From Candidatus Omnitrophota bacterium (lineage in GTDB: Bacteria; Omnitrophota; Gorgyraeia; Pluralincolimonadales; Pluralincolimonadaceae), in the NCBI GenBank assembly GCA_030695925.1, contig JAUYOH010000120.1, positions 1 to 51,186 of the forward strand: a DNA stretch of 51,186 bases, written 5' to 3'. The notes under the pieces are model-generated. The model was given only the letters and a program-made list of their open reading frames with translations. It did no database searches and was not told the DNA's origin. Shown here piece by piece: positions 49,989-51,186 of the stretch. Every line of letters starts with the position of its first letter. Positions within the stretch are counted from its first letter, which is position 1. The translations under genes were made by a program, and so were the position numbers.

Positions 49989-51143
49989 ATGCTTTCTATT
50001 GAAACGAAAGACAGAATAAAGTTCATCCAGGGCAATGAGGCCTGTGCGGAGGCCGCGATAGCCGGCGGAGTGCGTTTTTTTGCCGGTTATCCCATAACTC
50101 CTTCTTCGGAGATCGCGGAAATTCTTTCTAAGAGGTTACCGCAAGAGGGCGGCAAATTTATCCAGATGGAGGATGAGATTGCCAGCATGGGAGCTATCCT
50201 GGGAGCATCGTTGGCGGGCTTAAAAACGATGACCGCGACCTCAGGTCCCGGTTTTTCTTTAAAACAGGAACTTATTGGTTACGCCTGTCTTTGCGAGATT
50301 CCCTGTGTAGTCGTGAATGTGCAGAGGGGAGGCCCGTCTACGGGGCTGCCCACTTCTCCCTCGCAGTCCGACGTGATGCAGTCCCGATGGGGCACACACG
50401 GAGATCATCCCGCTGTCGTCCTTTGTCCTTCTTCAGTCGCAGAGATGTATGAGCTGACTGTGCAAGCGATCAATTTCTCTGAGAGTTTACGTACCCCGGT
50501 TATTTTACTATCGGATGAGGTCGTAGCCCATTTATACGAGAAAGTCGAATTTCCCGAAGCTGCGGATTTGAAACTATCGGATAGGCCCCGGCCTAAAGGG
50601 GGTCCCGGTGAAAAATATTTACCATTTGCCGCGGATTCGATTAATGGCGTCCCCCGTATTGCCAATTTTGGAGAGGGATTTCATTTTAATGTTACCGGAT
50701 TAATCCATGACCTCGACGGATTTCCCACGACCGATCCCGGAAAGACCGAGAATCTGATCAGGCGGTTGCACGAGAAGGTTAATTCACGGATTAGGGAGAT
50801 CTGTTTGTTTGAAACTGAGAATTTAGAAGATGCAACCGTAGTCCTGTGCTCTTATGGGGCGACCGTAAGGTCAGCCAGGCACGCTGCGAGGGAAGCGGGA
50901 AAGAGAGGACTAAAAGTCGGTTCGATCAAACTGAAGACCCTTTGGCCTTTTCCGGATTTTGTTTTTGAAAGATTAGGGAAAAAGGTCAAGACCGTGATCG
51001 TCTGCGAGATGAACATGGGTCAATTGATAAGAGAGGTGGAGCGGGCTTCAAGGGGACGTTTCAAAGTCGCGGGCGTGAATATTTCCCGCGGCACTATGAT
51101 CACGCCTCAGGAGATATTGGACAAAATTGAAAGAGCTGGCTGA
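49989..51143 (+). CDS. korA: 2-oxoacid:ferredoxin oxidoreductase alpha subunit
   Basis: GNEACAEAAIAGGVRFFAGYPITPSSEIAEIL, QMEDEIASMGAILGASLAGLKTMTATSGPGFSL. Confidence 0.94.
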   Translation: MLSIETKDRIKFIQGNEACAEAAIAGGVRFFAGYPITPSSEIAEILSKRLPQEGGKFIQMEDEIASMGAILGASLAGLKTMTATSGPGFSLKQELIGYACLCEIPCVVVNVQRGGPSTGLPTSPSQSDVMQSRWGTHGDHPAVVLCPSSVAEMYELTVQAINFSESLRTPVILLSDEVVAHLYEKVEFPEAADLKLSDRPRPKGGPGEKYLPFAADSINGVPRIANFGEGFHFNVTGLIHDLDGFPTTDPGKTENLIRRLHEKVNSRIREICLFETENLEDATVVLCSYGATVRSARHAAREAGKRGLKVGSIKLKTLWPFPDFVFERLGKKVKTVIVCEMNMGQLIREVERASRGRFKVAGVNISRGTMITPQEILDKIERAG

Positions 51144-51186
51144 AGTCAAAGAGCATTTACGGCTGGAAAAATTCCCCCATATATGG
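51127..51186 (+). CDS. korB: KorB-like beta subunit, 5' end only
   Basis: TTG-start frame LKELAEVKEHLRLEKFPHIW runs off the window; overlaps the korA stop. Confidence 0.65.
   Translation, partial: MKELAEVKEHLRLEKFPHIW

Overview
The window is a dense bacterial chromosome segment with mostly + strand genes, long co-directional operons and no rRNA, tRNA or CRISPR. Overall style suggests an anaerobic, Gram-negative-type (diderm) uncultured lineage, possibly Omnitrophota-like; that placement is inference only. From 5' to 3': a truncated GH130-type protein; secreted PDZ and TPR proteins surrounded by a repeated promoter-containing intergenic element; an oxidative-stress block (katG, small Cys-rich proteins, secreted rhodanese, lipoprotein MsrB-MsrA) with IS3-type transposase remnants; ABC-F, a toxin-antitoxin pair, RecQ, a YkgJ-like protein and a UbiE-like methyltransferase; an octaheme HAO-like cytochrome; a full phosphate regulon (PhoB-PhoR-porin-PstS-PstC-PstA-PstB1-PstB2-PhoU) with Pho boxes; a DEAD-box helicase, B12-type radical SAM, aldolase, cyclophilin, azoreductase and KorAB; a Fur-controlled iron locus with split FeoB and a DtxR-FeoA fusion; a complete biotin operon (bioB-F-H-like-C-D-A) with a BirA-type operator; an Rrf2-led cluster (HD, hemerythrin, cluster-less ferredoxin-like, small siroheme-reductase-like); and a Re-citrate-synthase-like enzyme fused to a C-terminal Cache-like domain followed by KorDAB. 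Best leads: (1) a family of about 115-140 bp intergenic elements, each holding a sigma70-like promoter between inverted-repeat arms, one copy apparently making a terminated small RNA; (2) two tandem PstB paralogs with complementary degeneration of catalytic motifs, predicting an asymmetric heterodimer; (3) the synthase-Cache fusion. All calls come from reading the sequence; no searches were run.
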